6,970 nt of DNA from Phycisphaerae bacterium (GTDB taxonomy: Bacteria > Planctomycetota > Phycisphaerae > Phycisphaerales > SM1A02), in NCBI GenBank assembly GCA_002862325.1, contig PKCT01000203.1:1-6970 (forward strand). Direction: 5' to 3'. The position numbers and the translations under genes are program-made. Each line of letters opens with the position of its first letter. Position 1 is the stretch's first letter. Below the pieces are notes generated by a model. The model searched no databases and was not told where the DNA came from. It was given only the letters and a program-made list of their open reading frames with translations. Of this stretch, positions 6,680-6,970 are shown piece by piece.

Positions 6680-6970
6680 AGCTGGATCGAGGGCATGCTG
6701 AAATCGTGAGAGGGATCCTTTACGCGAGCGTGATCGCGATCGGAATCGTTGTGGGAGGTTGCGATGGTGGCGACGAAATCGACTACGGCTTTGGCCCGGA
6801 GGAGAACTGGTCTACGGTGTCCACGGCCGATCGAACATGGCATATCTTGTGGCGTCCGATCCCCGCCTCGATGCCGACCTTGGAGCCGTTTTCGGTCGAG
6901 ATCAAGGTGTTCGACCAGGCGGGGCGCACTCCGGGCGACGATGTTTCCGTCATGATCGACGCCACCATCC
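6676..6970 (+). CDS. YtkA/FixH-like domain lipoprotein, N-terminal part (3' end outside window)
   Basis: The frame gives 98 codons from GTG 6676 and runs off the right edge. The GTG overlaps the NHL stop in a GTGA arrangement, a sign of translational coupling. The N-terminus has a hydrophobic stretch (ILYASVIAIGIVVGG) ending in the lipobox VGGC with Cys29, so an envelope lipoprotein is predicted. The n-region from this start is mildly acidic (MKLDRGHAE). The in-frame GTG at 6706 would give a more classic 18-residue signal but has a poorer ribosome site. The mature part contains WRPIPASMPTLEPFSVEI and, after a turn, DVSVMIDATI. This matches the start of YtkA/FixH-like immunoglobulin-type domains, where the strand usually leads into a Pro and His-containing motif of the form (M)PxHxHGM. 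That motif would lie just beyond the window; the next codon begins with C, as a proline codon would. A role in copper or cytochrome oxidase biology is known for some relatives, but here it is only inference. Confidence 0.7.
   Translation, partial: MKLDRGHAEIVRGILYASVIAIGIVVGGCDGGDEIDYGFGPEENWSTVSTADRTWHILWRPIPASMPTLEPFSVEIKVFDQAGRTPGDDVSVMIDATI

Overview
The window is a 6,970-base piece of a high-GC bacterial chromosome with ordinary housekeeping and accessory genes packed closely on both strands. The gene families fit a Planctomycetota genome, perhaps Phycisphaerae-like: short-signal lipoproteins with no known relatives, a secreted NHL propeller next to a YtkA/FixH-like lipoprotein, a CitMHS_2-type antiporter, and starts that often lack a clear Shine-Dalgarno sequence. 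This assignment is inference from gene content and base composition; no rRNA or other marker gene is present.

Layout from left to right. (1) 1-1020 (+): the C-terminal part of a membrane-embedded P-loop NTPase, probably KAP-like, cut by the left window edge. (2) 1060-2142 (-): thiS followed by thiG, the sulfur carrier and synthase that form the thiazole ring of thiamine. They converge on gene 1 with a 39-base gap. (3) 2194-2985 (+): a 263-residue lipoprotein of unknown function, divergent from thiS across 51 bases. (4) 2986-3177: a 192-base convergent gap holding a strong GC-rich hairpin. (5) 3178-4755 (-): a 525-residue, multi-spanning sodium:proton antiporter-like protein with a histidine-rich N-terminal loop. 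(6) 4835-6679 (+): a 614-residue exported NHL-repeat beta-propeller. (7) 6676-6970 (+): the start of a YtkA/FixH-like lipoprotein, overlapping gene 6 by four bases and cut by the right edge. No stretch longer than 300 bases lacks a gene.

Only two sets of genes clearly work together. ThiS delivers sulfur as a C-terminal thiocarboxylate to ThiG. The NHL protein and the YtkA-like lipoprotein are translationally coupled and both face the outside of the cytoplasm, which suggests a shared envelope process, possibly metal or redox related. I see no tRNA, rRNA, CRISPR array, insertion sequence or phage gene.

I did not find a convincing new multi-gene system. The points most worth a second look are the KAP-like NTPase, the possible leaderless thiS promoter with an adjacent 12-bp palindrome, the coupled NHL/YtkA pair, the His-rich extension of the antiporter and a local excess of GATC.
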